From: Notamacropus eugenii
Lineage: Eukaryota > Chordata > Mammalia > Diprotodontia > Macropodidae
Direction of reading: 5' to 3'
DNA: 64,000 bases
NCBI RefSeq assembly: GCF_028372415.1
Contig: NC_092875.1
Span: 57,276,919 to 57,340,918 of the forward strand
Made by a program: the position numbers and the translations under genes. Below the pieces are notes generated by a model. The model was given only the letters and a program-made list of their open reading frames with translations, did no database searches and was not told where the DNA came from. Shown one piece after another: positions 1 through 9,000 of the stretch (within the stretch, counting starts at the first letter, position 1; each line of letters begins with the position of its first letter).

Positions 1-61
1 TAACTTCAGCACTAACAACTGTGAGGAGATCAGGCGAGGTCTTGTTAATACACTGATTCTG

Positions 62-530
62 AGCTATGCTTTGAAGGTGGGAATTTTAAAAGTTAAAGGA
101 AGAAACTGTATGGAGGCCAAATTCGGCTATCTTTTCTCAGTCTTCAGTTTTCCTGACCCCTCTTGCTTTGGACATCCTTCCAGGATTTTTGTGATACTGC
201 CTTCCCAGTTGTCCTCCCACCTGACTCAAACTCCTAGGGCCAAATTATCACACTCCAAGGTGCCCACAGACAAAGCTCTACCACCATTTTCTAAGACTAT
301 ACGTCTTTCCAAAGCTCTCCCAACAGCTAGTGCTCTCCCTCAATTACACTTTGTATTTTAGCAACCTTATCTTTCATATTTATTCTTCACATACTTATAA
401 TGAATGTCTCTCACAAAAGACTGTAAACTACTTAAGCTCGTAGATTGTTCCATTTTTTTGTCTTTGCATAACTTCAGTAGTTAGGAGAGTGGATGGCACA
501 TAGGCAATGAATAGATGCTTGTTGATTAAC
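62..530 (+). repeat. L2 LINE 3' portion
   Basis: The stretch at 410-530 has the L2 tail signature: 'gactgtaaact' followed by a degraded 'tccttgagggcagg' box, then 'ggcacatagg', 'aatgaatagatgcttgttgattaactgg'-like sequence. The pyrimidine-rich sequence before it is consistent with the L2 region upstream of the tail. Old and diverged. Confidence 0.5.
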
Positions 531-534
531 TGGA

Positions 535-850
535 AGGCGATACCACAATAGGATTAGCATGACAGGGAATATGAAATACGACTGGAAAGGTTAAGTGTGA
601 GCCAAACTGTAGCAAGCTTTAAATGTCAGATTGAGGTAGCTATATTTTATCCTAGAGGCAACTGGGAATAATTGAAGACTGAGTACAAGAGATAGTCCAA
701 CTTGCGTTCTAAGAAACATCCTGTGGGGATGAAAGACTTGGGGTAACATTGCAAGCAGAGGTCAAATAAGTTGTTACAGTAATTCATTTAAGCAGTGAAG
801 AATATCTAAATTACAAAGGCTGGGGTTAGTGCTAAGGTGCAAGAAATATT
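535..850 (-). repeat. L2 LINE fragment, antisense
   Basis: Words such as 'agctttaaatgtcagattgag' and 'tattttatcctagaggcaa' are the reverse complement of the L2 segment following the reverse-transcriptase region (compare the sense L2 at 36.3 kb with 'ggcatttaaagctcttcat'). Confidence 0.5.
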
Positions 851-859
851 GTGGAGTGG

Positions 860-1015
860 GATTCTTAACCTGGAGTCTGTGAACTTGTTTTATATTTAAA
901 ATATTCCAATGTACTTCACCACCTCTGTAATATTTTAAGTATCTGATACATTTAAAAGTATTATTTTGAGAAGAGGTCTACAGTTTCATCAAAATGCTAA
1001 AGAGTTTCATGACAC
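860..1015. mobile_element. hAT-type non-autonomous DNA transposon (MITE)
   Basis: The sequence runs from 'ttcttaacctggagtctgtgaactt' like ends to 'gagtttcatgacacaaaat', with an AT-rich middle. A related copy in the opposite orientation sits at 29.18-29.34 kb inside an L2. The family is recognised only by these words; I could not define the exact terminal inverted repeats. Confidence 0.45.
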
Positions 1016-1094
1016 AAAATAATGAATACAGGAAAGGAGTGGAAAGGAAAACTCTAAGGCTGTAAACCTGGAGGACTGGAAGGATAATAGTAAC

Positions 1095-1235
1095 CTTAAG
1101 CTTTCATTAGACTGTAAACTTCTTGAGGGCAGGGACTATTTTTTGCCTCTTTTTGAATCTCCTGTATCTCCAGTGCTTAACACAGTACCTGGTACACAGC
1201 AGATAATAAATGTTTATTGACTGACATTTCAAGAG
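1095..1235 (+). repeat. L2 LINE 3' end
   Basis: Classic L2 tail: 'gactgtaaacttcttgag', 'ggcagggact', 'cagtgcttaacacagtacctgg', and a terminal 'aataaatgtttattgactga'. Confidence 0.8.
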
Positions 1236-1257
1236 TATTTTAATATACTTTCTGTTT

Positions 1258-1432
1258 TGACCTCTACCACTATTAGATAATAGAGATGAGCATTATTTAC
1301 CCCCTTTATAGATGAAACTGAGGCTAAAAAACCTTACTTGCCAATTATCAGAGGTAAGTAAGATTTGGGACCATTTCTTCCTGACTCCAGGTTTAGCATT
1401 CATTCTATACATTTTACCACATTACCCTTCTA
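1258..1432 (-). repeat. MIR SINE, antisense
   Basis: Reads 'ccctttatagatgaaactgagg' then 'ttgccaattatcagaggtaagt', the reverse complement of the MIR core ('cctcagtttcctcatctgt'). Confidence 0.6.
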
Positions 1433-2084
1433 TTTTCTTCACAATTCTGCAACGTAAATAGTATAAGACTGATCAAGTTAATTTTGACAGCGGCTGGAAC
1501 TAAGGCTCACTCAGCAAAGCTAGGGGGACGTGCTTTGTGAGGTAGTAATTGGGGCCTTTGGTATATTACTTCTAAATTGAAGTCCACAACTTTTTGTCCT
1601 ATCCCAGGCAATCTCTCTGGGTTCCTGCCTGCATGAAACTTAAAGACAGCTGTCTGAACTGTCCATCAAATAAGAAAAACATTTTAGATTACTCAATCTA
1701 TACCTACTTACTATCCATTTATCTTTTGAAAAATTCCTTTTTCTATACAAGTAAAAACAAGTTCCAAATCCACTTTGCAACACTCAAATTCCTAAAATGG
1801 AAAACGTATGGTAAAAATCAAACTGAAAAATGTGAAATATAATTCAGGTCAGACAACCTCAAAAACATCTTGGTCACAACTTATGGGAGTTCCATGCTGT
1901 GCTGAATGACCAACATTGGAATTTTATTCCTAAACTGAATTCTTTACAAGTAGAATAACTGCCACTATACACCTGCATTTTACTTTATTTTGCATTATAA
2001 TTTCTGAATGTGTCTTATCTTCCCAACCCACTGCTCTTCACTTAGGAAATATATAAGGAATGAATGTATCTCTAGATGATAAAC

Positions 2085-2252
2085 AAAGGATGACAGGTAG
2101 CGCTAGAAAGGGTCATCTAGTCTAGCCCTTTAATGATGAAGAAATACTTTGCCCAAGGTCATATAGGCAGGAAAAGATACTTTCTTCTATTCAAACCCAA
2201 GTAGTCTGATTCCACATCCAGCACTCCTTCCATTACTGTCAAAGTATGTATT
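2085..2252 (-). repeat. MIR SINE, antisense
   Basis: Contains 'tagccctttaatgatgaagaaa', 'tgcccaaggtcatatagg' and 'aacccaagtagtctgattcc', the reverse-complement order of the MIR core and 5' part. Confidence 0.6.
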
Positions 2253-2261
2253 TTTGGTACA

Positions 2262-2385
2262 TAAAGAATGGCTATCCACATCTTACTCCTTCAACACAGG
2301 GATAATGTCATTGTTTTCTTGGTATCTCCAAACCAGTGTCTGACACACTAGGAACTTATTAAATGTTTACTGAATTCAAGCCAAG
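2262..2385 (+). repeat. L2 LINE 3' end
   Basis: Degraded L2 tail: 'acagggataatgtcattg', 'ggtatctccaaaccagtgtctgacaca', ending 'aacttattaaatgtttactga'. Confidence 0.5.
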
Positions 2386-2389
2386 AAAA

Positions 2390-4235
2390 CTGGAATTCCT
2401 AAGGGTTAGTAATAACATTTCCCATTTCCTATCAATCAAATGGCCTAAATGAAAAACAAGATTTGAAGGGATACATACTCCTAATGAAATATTTCCAACT
2501 GAATTCTCTAGTATTTTCTAAAGACTAAAATATCATACAGACTTATGAAACATTGGAAAGAGTATCCATTTGTGAAGTTGTTAGGCATAATGTGATAAGA
2601 TGGAGCTGCTTATTTCAAATTTTAAAAATCAAAATATTTTCGTCTTAATTATGAGAGATAATTACATCTTAAAATATGGAACAATCAGGAACAGACATGA
2701 TAGACCTACAAGTTTCATTTCTTTAAAATACAAACTAATTTTTGCTTCGTTATTTATAACATTGTGGCCAAAATTTGTGTAACTTATTCTTGCAATTGAT
2801 TCAATAGCCAAAACTTTCATAACTTAATAAGTTAATACTATATTTTTTTCTCCTACAGTAAAAACACAATTTGGTCAAAAATCACTACTGCCAGTACATT
2901 AGGGGCCCTAGAAATAAGTTGTTTTTCCTTAAATACTGGTTGTTGTTTTTTAATACCCTAAGGTAATTCAGTAATAACATCTTCCTTATTTAATTTCTAT
3001 TAAGTACAATTACAATTCTTAACTAATTCCTACACCCAACTATAAGCTTGAAAGGAAGCATTATCAATGACAGAAATATTCTAAAGATACTTTAACGTAC
3101 AGAGGCTGTCACAATTTAAACTTCTCCCAAAAAAGAGACTATCCCAAAAAGACAGCTTAACTGACAGAACCTCAGAGACAAAATAAGGTTTGTTTCCACC
3201 CAAAAAAAACCATTTTATGCTTATTTTCCACTAAAATTCCATTCAAAGTCTATAGAATTTAGTATTCTGCTTCTCCTTCACACATTTTTCAACATATCAA
3301 TCTGTCCATAAAGTTATCTTTCCATGAAACATTCAGGCAACTCTCAGTCTTAACGAGTTCATTTCATAATATTCTGAAAAGCACAAAAAGGAAGCAACGA
3401 TAGATTTTCTAAACTGTCAGTCAAAAATTAGTGTTTTAAGTATAAAGTTATTCGAGTTTTCAGAGACATTAAGAAACATCCTCACAGCTATTGCTGACCC
3501 ACCACAGCAGTATTCAATACATGAGAGAACAATTAGTATATCAAAACCATGGCCTTGCCAAGAATTTTTTACACTAAATTTTACCAAATCCAAGGAAAAG
3601 AAGCTCCAATTTTAAAGACGGCAAACACTACTGAAATCGGATATATTTTAATTAACATAAACATAAAGCAAAACATACGCAGTCTAATCCTAAACCCTTC
3701 ATAAATCCTAAAAAGAATGAGCAGGCTGCACGAAAAAGATTCACTTTAAAAACATCCATCGTAAGAAATCATGGTTATAAGCTAACAGGAGGTCAGTTAG
3801 TCACAGAACCACTTAGGAAAGACAGATGACTCATTCGCTGGCCTTAAAGTAAGTATTTACTCCGTCTTCGAGATCAAAAAGATAATTTCTCCGTTCACAA
3901 GAGGCTGGATTCCATTTTAAGAAAAAGCAATTTCTTAAAAGTCTTTTTCTTTTGATGATTCATAAAAATACAGCCACAATCTAAGTGTAGAAACACAAGC
4001 AATTCCAACTGCAAAACAAAATCAAGTGCCTTGCAACAAGGAAAAGAACTGAGGCTGTCACGGGTCCCAAAACATCGCCCCGCTCCCCCGTTCCAATGAC
4101 TCTCATCTTCAGAAACACATTCTTCCCACCCTGCCGGTCCTGCAAAGCCCACAGGCCCCTCTCGGAAACACAAGCATTCCAAAAGGCTCGGCGGAAACAG
4201 AGATTCAGGGAAGGCGCAACACAACAGGGATGCGA
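2390..4235. other. No gene or repeat recognised
   Basis: AT-rich sequence without a recognisable repeat or coding frame. GC rises from about 4050 towards the CpG island. Minus-strand open frames at 3.9-4.3 kb lie on the island shore and show no family similarity that I know. Confidence 0.5.
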
Positions 4236-4563
4236 GGTCGAGCTGACTTGGCATCGGAGCCCGGCCACCTCCCGACCTAGGTGCACGTCTCCACCCCGGG
4301 AAGGGCATCACGGAACCCTAGGCCCACGTGAGGGATCTGCAGAGATGGGAAAGAACCTCGGGCCCAGGGGATGAGAAAAGCAAGGCCGAGGCCCTGCCCA
4401 GGGAGGGCTGGGCCTCAAGCAGATGTCGCTGGGAGGAGAGTGTGGGGAGGGGGGCCAAGCCGGGCCATGATCCCTCCCCGCCCCGGCCCCGTCACCGCCG
4501 CTCACCAGGGCAGCAGGCGGAGGCGGCTCCGGGCTGGGTGCCTCTCGCCGCAGCACAGCCACA

Positions 4564-4575
4564 GCTGCTGCTGCC

Positions 4576-4614
<39 letters not shown>

Positions 4615-4640
4615 GCTGCCGCTGCCGCCGCCGCCGCTTC
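4564..4640. repeat. CTG/CAG and CCG triplet tract
   Basis: Interrupted GCT/GCC triplets with about nine uninterrupted GCT units at 4585-4612, followed by GCC units. On the minus strand this is a CAG/GGC tract inside the candidate first exon. Confidence 0.9.
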
Positions 4641-4659
4641 CTCCTGCTCACTTTACAAA

Positions 4660-4678
4660 ATGGCGGCGACAGGAAGTG
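4660..4678 (+). promoter_or_regulatory. YY1-like and ETS-like site pair
   Basis: aaaATGGCGGC (YY1-like, 4660-4667) is followed two bases later by CAGGAAGTG (ETS/GABPA-like, 4670-4678). The pair is common at housekeeping CpG promoters. Binding is inferred from the motif only. Confidence 0.5.
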
Positions 4679-4820
4679 CCATCAATCTCAGCCCGCCCCC
4701 TGTCCCCCTCCCTCTCCAGAACTTGGGCCCGGCGTTCTCCGCGCCCCCAGACCGGCCCCCGAGCTTCCAGCACAGACACGCACCCTCCCCCGTCCTACGC
4801 GGCCGGCGCAGCCCCGGGCG

Positions 4821-4955
4821 GAGGTCCCCCCTCACGTGCGCCAACGGCGGCGAGCAGAGCAGGAGGGAGTGAGCGAAGGGGAGGAGACGGCGCTTACGCC
4901 AACGGCGCAGCGACGAGCGGGGAGACCTCCCCTTACGCCAACGGCGCAGCGCCCG
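4821..4955 (+). repeat. Three imperfect tandem units with a CCAACGGC core
   Basis: Units begin near 4821, 4881 and 4921 with GGAG(A/G) and contain GCCAACGGCG at about 4839, 4897 and 4936. Units 2 and 3 share 'cttacgccaacggcgcagcg' exactly. Unit 1 replaces 'cttacg' with a CACGTG-bearing variant. CAACGG matches the MYB-site consensus, so this is a homotypic cluster within the promoter. Confidence 0.75.
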
Positions 4956-4968
4956 TCCCGTGCGGTTG

Positions 4969-4978
4969 TGCGCAGGCG
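4969..4978 (+). promoter_or_regulatory. NRF1-like site
   Basis: TGCGCAGGCG resembles the NRF1 palindrome GCGCANGCGC, typical of CpG-island promoters. Motif only. Confidence 0.35.
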
Positions 4979-5209
4979 GCGCAGAGTAACCCCCGAGCCC
5001 GACCCGCTGCGCAGAGGACATAGCGGGCTCCAGGCACCCCCGTTAGGGAGGCGCACCGGGAGGCAGCCGAGAAGCTAGAGTGAACGGCGCTGAAGGAAAG
5101 GGTCTCCCCGTCCTCCCCCCTGCCCGTGCGCCGCCCCAGGCTTCCCCCATCTCCCCCCCGCCCGCGTCCCCCCGCCCCTCGGCGGCGCTGCGCAGATGGC
5201 GTAGGTGTG

Positions 5210-5217
5210 TTTGGCGC
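5210..5217 (+). promoter_or_regulatory. E2F-like site
   Basis: TTTGGCGC matches the E2F consensus TTTSGCGC. Motif only. Confidence 0.35.
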
Positions 5218-5300
5218 ACTAGCCCTATTACGCAATGCAGGTTACGTTGGCAGGAGGCGTAAGTAAATGTCTAGAATCCGACAGCTTCCCCCCCACTCAC

Positions 5301-5400
5301 CCGGGACCGCTTCCTGGCCGGACCCTGCTGAGCTTGGCGGTCAGGTCCCAGCTCCCCGCCAGCCCGCCTGCTTCCCGCGCTCCGTCCCTCAGTCGTCGGT
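5301..5400 (-). other. BRD4: Candidate alternative first exon (donor at 5300)
   Basis: Minus strand reads '...gcggtcccgg' then gtgagt, an excellent donor core. The exon start is unknown and 5400 is only a placeholder. It could be an alternative first exon or an unused site in GC-rich sequence. Confidence 0.25.
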
Positions 5401-5440
5401 CCGTGCCGCCCTCCCTGAAGGACAGAAACACTGGCCTCAC

Positions 5441-5700
5441 CTGAGACTAGGCCGCACAGTGCCGCCGCCTCTGCCGCCGCCGCCTCCGGGCTGCACGGCG
5501 CCGGGGCCCAGCCCCGCGGCCGAGGAGCGCGGTGCCCGGGAGCCGCCGCCGCCGCCGCCTCTACCTGCACACACAGGGCCCGGGCCCAGGCCCGGTCCCC
5601 AACGCCACGGGGACCACCGGGAGCCGCTGTTTGAGCTCTCGGGAGCAGGAGCCCAGAACAAACAGCTCCGCCGCCGCCGCCGCCGCCAGCGCTCTGCCGT
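5441..5700 (-). other. BRD4: Candidate alternative first exon (CAG|GTGAGG donor)
   Basis: Minus strand reads '...cggcctagtctcag' then gtgaggcc, a near-ideal 5' splice site with the last exon base at 5441. The preceding leader is rich in GGC triplets and would be a structured 5' UTR. The start is not defined; 5700 is a placeholder. On splice-site quality this is the best first-exon candidate in the island. Confidence 0.5.
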
Positions 5701-5961
5701 CACGACGCACGCACTCGCGTGCGCGCACGCGACCGCTCCACTCGGACACGCCCCTCCCAACCCGCGAGAGCGCGCTTGGCGCTGCCCTCGCGCAACTGTT
5801 CTCTATCGCGTCCGCCGGTCGGCTGATTGCGCATCAGCTCCTGATTCCGCGCGCGGAGGGAGGGAATGAAGGTGGGAGGGAAGGTAGGGCGATAGGGCCG
5901 CCTCACTGGGGCGCGACAGGCTGCCCTGCGGGGAGCGGACAAGTGAGGATCCAAAAAACCA

Positions 5962-5986
5962 GGGGGCGGGTTGTGGGGGTGGGGGG
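5962..5986 (+). other. G-quadruplex motif
   Basis: Four G runs of 5, 3, 5 and 6 G with loops of 1, 4 and 1 bases. This satisfies the G3+N1-7 rule with very short loops. It sits at the upstream border of the putative BRD4 island. Confidence 0.8.
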
Positions 5987-5995
5987 ATCAAACCA

Positions 5996-6480
5996 GCAGA
6001 GAGAATGGAAAGGGAAGTGGGTGGAGGGGCAGAAGGGAAGAGGGGACGAAGGAAACAGGAGAAAGAAGAGGAGAAGGAAAAGAATCGAGAGAAGAACAGG
6101 AAGGAAAAAAGAATAGAAGAGGGGGAGGAGGGATGGGGTAGGGAGAGGAAGGAAAGAGAAGAGCAGGGGAAGGAAGGAGGAGGAGGAACGATGGAGGGAA
6201 CAGGACGGGAAAGGGCAGGAAGGGAGAAGGAGAGGAGGATGAAAGAGCTAGGGGAGGAGGGAAGAGACATCCTGGGAGAGGTGAAATGAAAGAAGACAAA
6301 AAGAGAAGTGAGGAGAGGGAAAAGAGAAAGGAATGAGTTGAAGATAAAGAGAAGAGATAGAGGGGGAGCGAAGTAGTTGAGAGGATACGTGGGGGGAGGC
6401 GGAAGGGCAGAGACACTGGGAGCGTAGAGGAGCAGAGGGAGGGGAATAGAGTGGGGAAGGGGACTAGGAAAGATTGGAAG
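5996..6480 (+). repeat. Long polypurine (GA-rich) tract
   Basis: About 480 bases that are overwhelmingly A and G on the plus strand, with few pyrimidine interruptions. The open frames through it, of Glu/Arg/Gly type or Ser/Pro/Leu type on the other strand, are compositional. A shorter continuation lies at 6600-6715. Confidence 0.9.
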
Positions 6481-6599
6481 CTTAAGTGGAATTTTAATTT
6501 TTTTACTTTAATTTGTTTAATTTTAAGGCATTTTTCTTAATCTCGGTTTCAAATACGTTACTTGACACATAGAAGTTCACTAAATCCTTTTTTAAAAGA

Positions 6600-6715
6600 C
6601 TGATGGAGGGGGAGGAGGAAAAGGGGTGAAAGGGGTAGTGAGGGGAAGAAATGAAGGAGAGAAGGATGAAAGATGGAGAAGGGCAGAGGGGAAGGGGAGA
6701 GACAGAGGTGGTATT
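6600..6715 (+). repeat. Second GA-rich tract
   Basis: Purine-rich continuation after an AT-rich gap of about 120 bases, with GGGGAGG and GAGGAAAAGGGG-type runs. Confidence 0.75.
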
Positions 6716-6984
6716 AGCTACTGGGATTCTTCTGAGTCCTGTATCTGAAACATTGCTTACTGAATTCAGAAAAGATTTTTGCTTACATTTTTGTGGATAG
6801 AAATAAAAGAGTAGGGGAAGTGGTATTTTATACCTATGTGGGCACATGTGAGGAAACCTATGAATGAAAGGGTGGAGGAGGAATGGTGAAACATTTATTT
6901 GAGTTAAGATCAATGGAGACAAAAACAGGAGTATTATAAATGTGCTGCTTGACACCCAGACAGAAAATAAGATCTAGATCAAGC

Positions 6985-7366
6985 CCTGGCATGAAAGCCA
7001 CAATGTGCAAGGACTGACTTTGATAGACTTAGCTCTAATTAGCAATGCAAGAATCCAACACAACCCCAAAGGACTCATGATGAAAAATGCTGTCCACATC
7101 CAAAAAAAGAACTATGGAATCTGAATGCAGATTGAAGCATATTATTTACTTTTGCCCCCTTTTTTTTGTTTCTTTCTTGTGGTTTCTTCCATTGGTTCTA
7201 ATTCTTTTTTACAACATGACTAATGTGAAAATAGTTTCAATATGAATGTATATCAAATTACAGTCTTGGGGTGGGGGAGGAAGGGAGAGATGGGGAGAAA
7301 ATTTGTAACTCAAAGTCTTATGGAAGAGAATATAAAAACTAAAAATAATTTTTTTAAAAAAAAAAG
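6985..7366 (+). repeat. L1/HAL1 3' end
   Basis: Contains 'agcaatgcaagaatccaa', 'gatgaaaaatgctgtccac', 'ctgaatgcagattgaagcata' and a T-rich then G-rich 3' UTR ending in an A tract at 7345-7366. The same 3' end is present at 14.2-14.57 and 57.95-58.3 kb. Confidence 0.75.
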
Positions 7367-7439
7367 AACCAATGAATGAAAAGAACTACTATTTTGGATC
7401 AGATTTTTCAGCCATCAGAGAAACTACTTGAAATTAGAT

Positions 7440-7560
7440 CAGATCAAGTATGAAATGCCTGCTATATGTCAGGCACTGTGCTAAATGCTAGGGATACAAA
7501 GAAATACAAAAGCAACCCCTGCCCTCAAGAACCTCACAATCTTATAGGTAGAGACAGGAT
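7440..7560 (+). repeat. Old mammalian interspersed repeat, family not assigned
   Basis: 'tatatgtcaggcactgtgctaaatgctagggatacaaag' and 'cctgccctcaagaacctcac' form a pattern that recurs at 15.55, 21.37, 24.32 and 51.19 kb. Confidence 0.5.
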
Positions 7561-7574
7561 GCAATATCCTGACA

Positions 7575-8432
7575 ACATGTATGTCTAGTAGACATCTTAA
7601 ACTCATCAAAACTGAACTTATCTTTCCCCCCAAAACTTCCCTCCAGCCCCACCTTCCCTATTGCTGTAGAGAGCAACACTATCTTTCTAGTTCCCCTGTA
7701 CACAACCCAGGAGTCATCCTGGATTCATCACTCTCTCTTTACCTCCCCTATCATATATTTGTTGCCAGGACCCATCAATTTTACCTTAGTAGTATCTCTG
7801 GAATGCACCTGCTTCTGTTCTCCAATTCTGGTACCACTCTAGTGCAGATTCTCATCATTTCATGTCTGGACTATTACAACAGCCTGCTGGTACATTAGCC
7901 TGCCTCAAACTTCTCCCCACTCCAATCCATCCTGCATTCAGCCACCAAAGTGATTTTTCTACAGTGTAGGTCTGTCTGACCATGTCACTGCTTCAGGATC
8001 AAATACGATATTCTCTGTTAGACATTCAAATCCATTCATAACCCAGTCCCCTCCTACCTTTACAGTATTCTTGCAGCTTACTTCCTCCTCAGTGTGCTCT
8101 GTGATCCAGTGATCTTAGCCTCTTTACGGCTCCACGACAAAGACATTCTGTGTCTTGGGAATTTTCTCTGGCTATTCCCCATTTTAGGAATGCTTTTTAA
8201 GTCCCAGCTAAAATGCCATCTTCTACAGGAAGTCTTTCCCATCCTCTTCTAATTCTAGTGCCTGCCCTCCTAATTTCCTGTTTATCCTGTGTATAGCTTG
8301 TTTATACATATTTGTTTGCTTGTTATTACCCTCATTAGATTATTAATTCCTTGGAAGCAGGGACAGTCTTTACTGCACTGTGCCTGGTAGTAAGTGCTTC
8401 ATAAATGTTTATTGACTGACTGTAAACCACCT
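7575..8432 (+). repeat. L2 LINE, 3' third with tail
   Basis: A continuous L2 run. It starts with 'agacatcttaaactcatcaaaactgaactt', passes 'ctggactattacaacagcctgctgg' and 'gtctgaccatgtcactgcttc', and ends with 'cataaatgttta' plus 'ttgactgactg'. It still holds the 'gtgatttttctacagtgtagg' segment that both arms of the inverted repeat at 41.4/42.5 kb lack. Confidence 0.85.
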
Positions 8433-8454
8433 TTACAAGCAGAATATATGCAAA

Positions 8455-8680
8455 ATAAATTGGAGGTATTTTCAGAAGGCATTAACTAGCATTAAAGGGA
8501 GATCAAGAAGGACTTCTTGCAGAAGGTATGATTTAAACTGAGACTTGAAGCTACAAAGTAGAGGTGAGGAGAGAAAATTCCAAGTATGGGGGGGACAGCC
8601 AGTGGAGTCAAGTGCCAGAAGAGGTATAGACTGGTCAGCCTTTGCACCTAAGGTCTTGTTCAATGAGTGAAAATCCTGTA
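8455..8680. repeat. Old repeat, family not assigned
   Basis: 'gacttcttgcagaaggtatgatttaaactgag' then 'gggggacagccagtgg' is a recognisable mammalian-wide pattern. A similar one precedes the L2 block at 41.2-41.4 kb. Confidence 0.4.
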
Positions 8681-8689
8681 TCAAGGCAA

Positions 8690-9000
8690 CTCATTCCACT
8701 TTTGGATAGCTCTAACTGTTAGCAAGTTTTTCTTTATATCAAACCAAAATTCACATCTGCAACTTCTGCCCTTTACTTCTGGTTCTGCTCTCTGGAACTA
8801 AATAAATTCAATCCCTCTTCCACATTATATTTAAAATATTTGTAGTTATGTCTTCCCTTAGTACTCCAGGCTAAACATCTAAAGTTCTTCAAGTGATCTT
8901 TGTATACAGCATAGATTTTAGGCCCTTCTCCAAGCTGGTTATCCTCCTCTTAATTCTCTAAAGCTTGTCAGTGTCTTTCTTAAATTTTGATGTCCAGAAC
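8690..9000 (-). repeat. CR1/L3-type LINE fragment, antisense
   Basis: The order 'ctgttagcaagtttttc', 'ctccaggctaaacatct', 'agttcttcaagtgatctttgta', 'agcttgtcagtgtctttctt' and 'gatgtccagaactaa' is that of the antisense CR1 3' region known from amniotes. Heavily diverged. Confidence 0.55.

Larger units (their letters stand above)
1..4505 (-). other. BRD4: Putative start of BRD4 intron 1
   Basis: This stretch lies downstream, on the minus strand, of the CpG island and its splice donors, so it would be the beginning of intron 1 of the gene driven by that island. The assignment to BRD4 rests on the conserved mammalian order AKAP8 then BRD4 on one strand; no BRD4 coding exon is visible here. The open frames in the interval are short, A/T-rich and unlike any protein I recognise. 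Recognisable content is old L2, MIR and hAT debris, listed separately. Confidence 0.45.
4506..4690 (-). other. BRD4: Candidate non-coding first exon ending at a strong donor
   Basis: On the minus strand the sequence runs from the YY1/ETS cluster through a GCC/CAG-rich leader to '...ctgctgccctg' followed by gtgagc, a good 5' splice site with the last exon base at 4506. The upstream limit (4690) is a guess, since the transcription start cannot be read. If this exon is used, the CAG tract lies in the 5' UTR. The first coding exon of BRD4 would be left of the window. Confidence 0.45.
4240..5960 (-). promoter_or_regulatory. BRD4: CpG-island promoter, probably of BRD4
   Basis: About 1.7 kb of very GC-rich, CpG-dense sequence in an otherwise AT-rich window. 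It lies roughly 12 kb beyond the AKAP8 3' end. In human, BRD4 is the next gene in that position, on the same strand as AKAP8, so this island is most simply the BRD4 promoter with non-coding first exon(s). Minus-strand splice donors at 4505, 5300 and 5440 support minus-strand first exons. Visible sites include a YY1-like ATGGCGGC next to an ETS CAGGAAGTG, an NRF1-like TGCGCAGGCG, an E2F-like TTTGGCGC and CACGTG boxes (4325, 4833). Gene identity is inferred from synteny, not from coding sequence. Long open frames through the island come from GC richness. Confidence 0.7.

Noticed and set aside
4328..5078. Long overlapping open frames (up to 235 codons) in the CpG island
   Set aside because: They occur in several frames on both strands, consist of Pro/Arg/Ala/Gly runs, include translated CTG repeats (poly-Leu/Cys/Ala), and match no known protein. 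GC composition explains them.
5803..6416. Ser/Pro/Leu-rich and Glu/Arg-rich open frames in the polypurine tract
   Set aside because: Few stop codons can arise in nearly pure purine or pyrimidine sequence. There is no protein signal.
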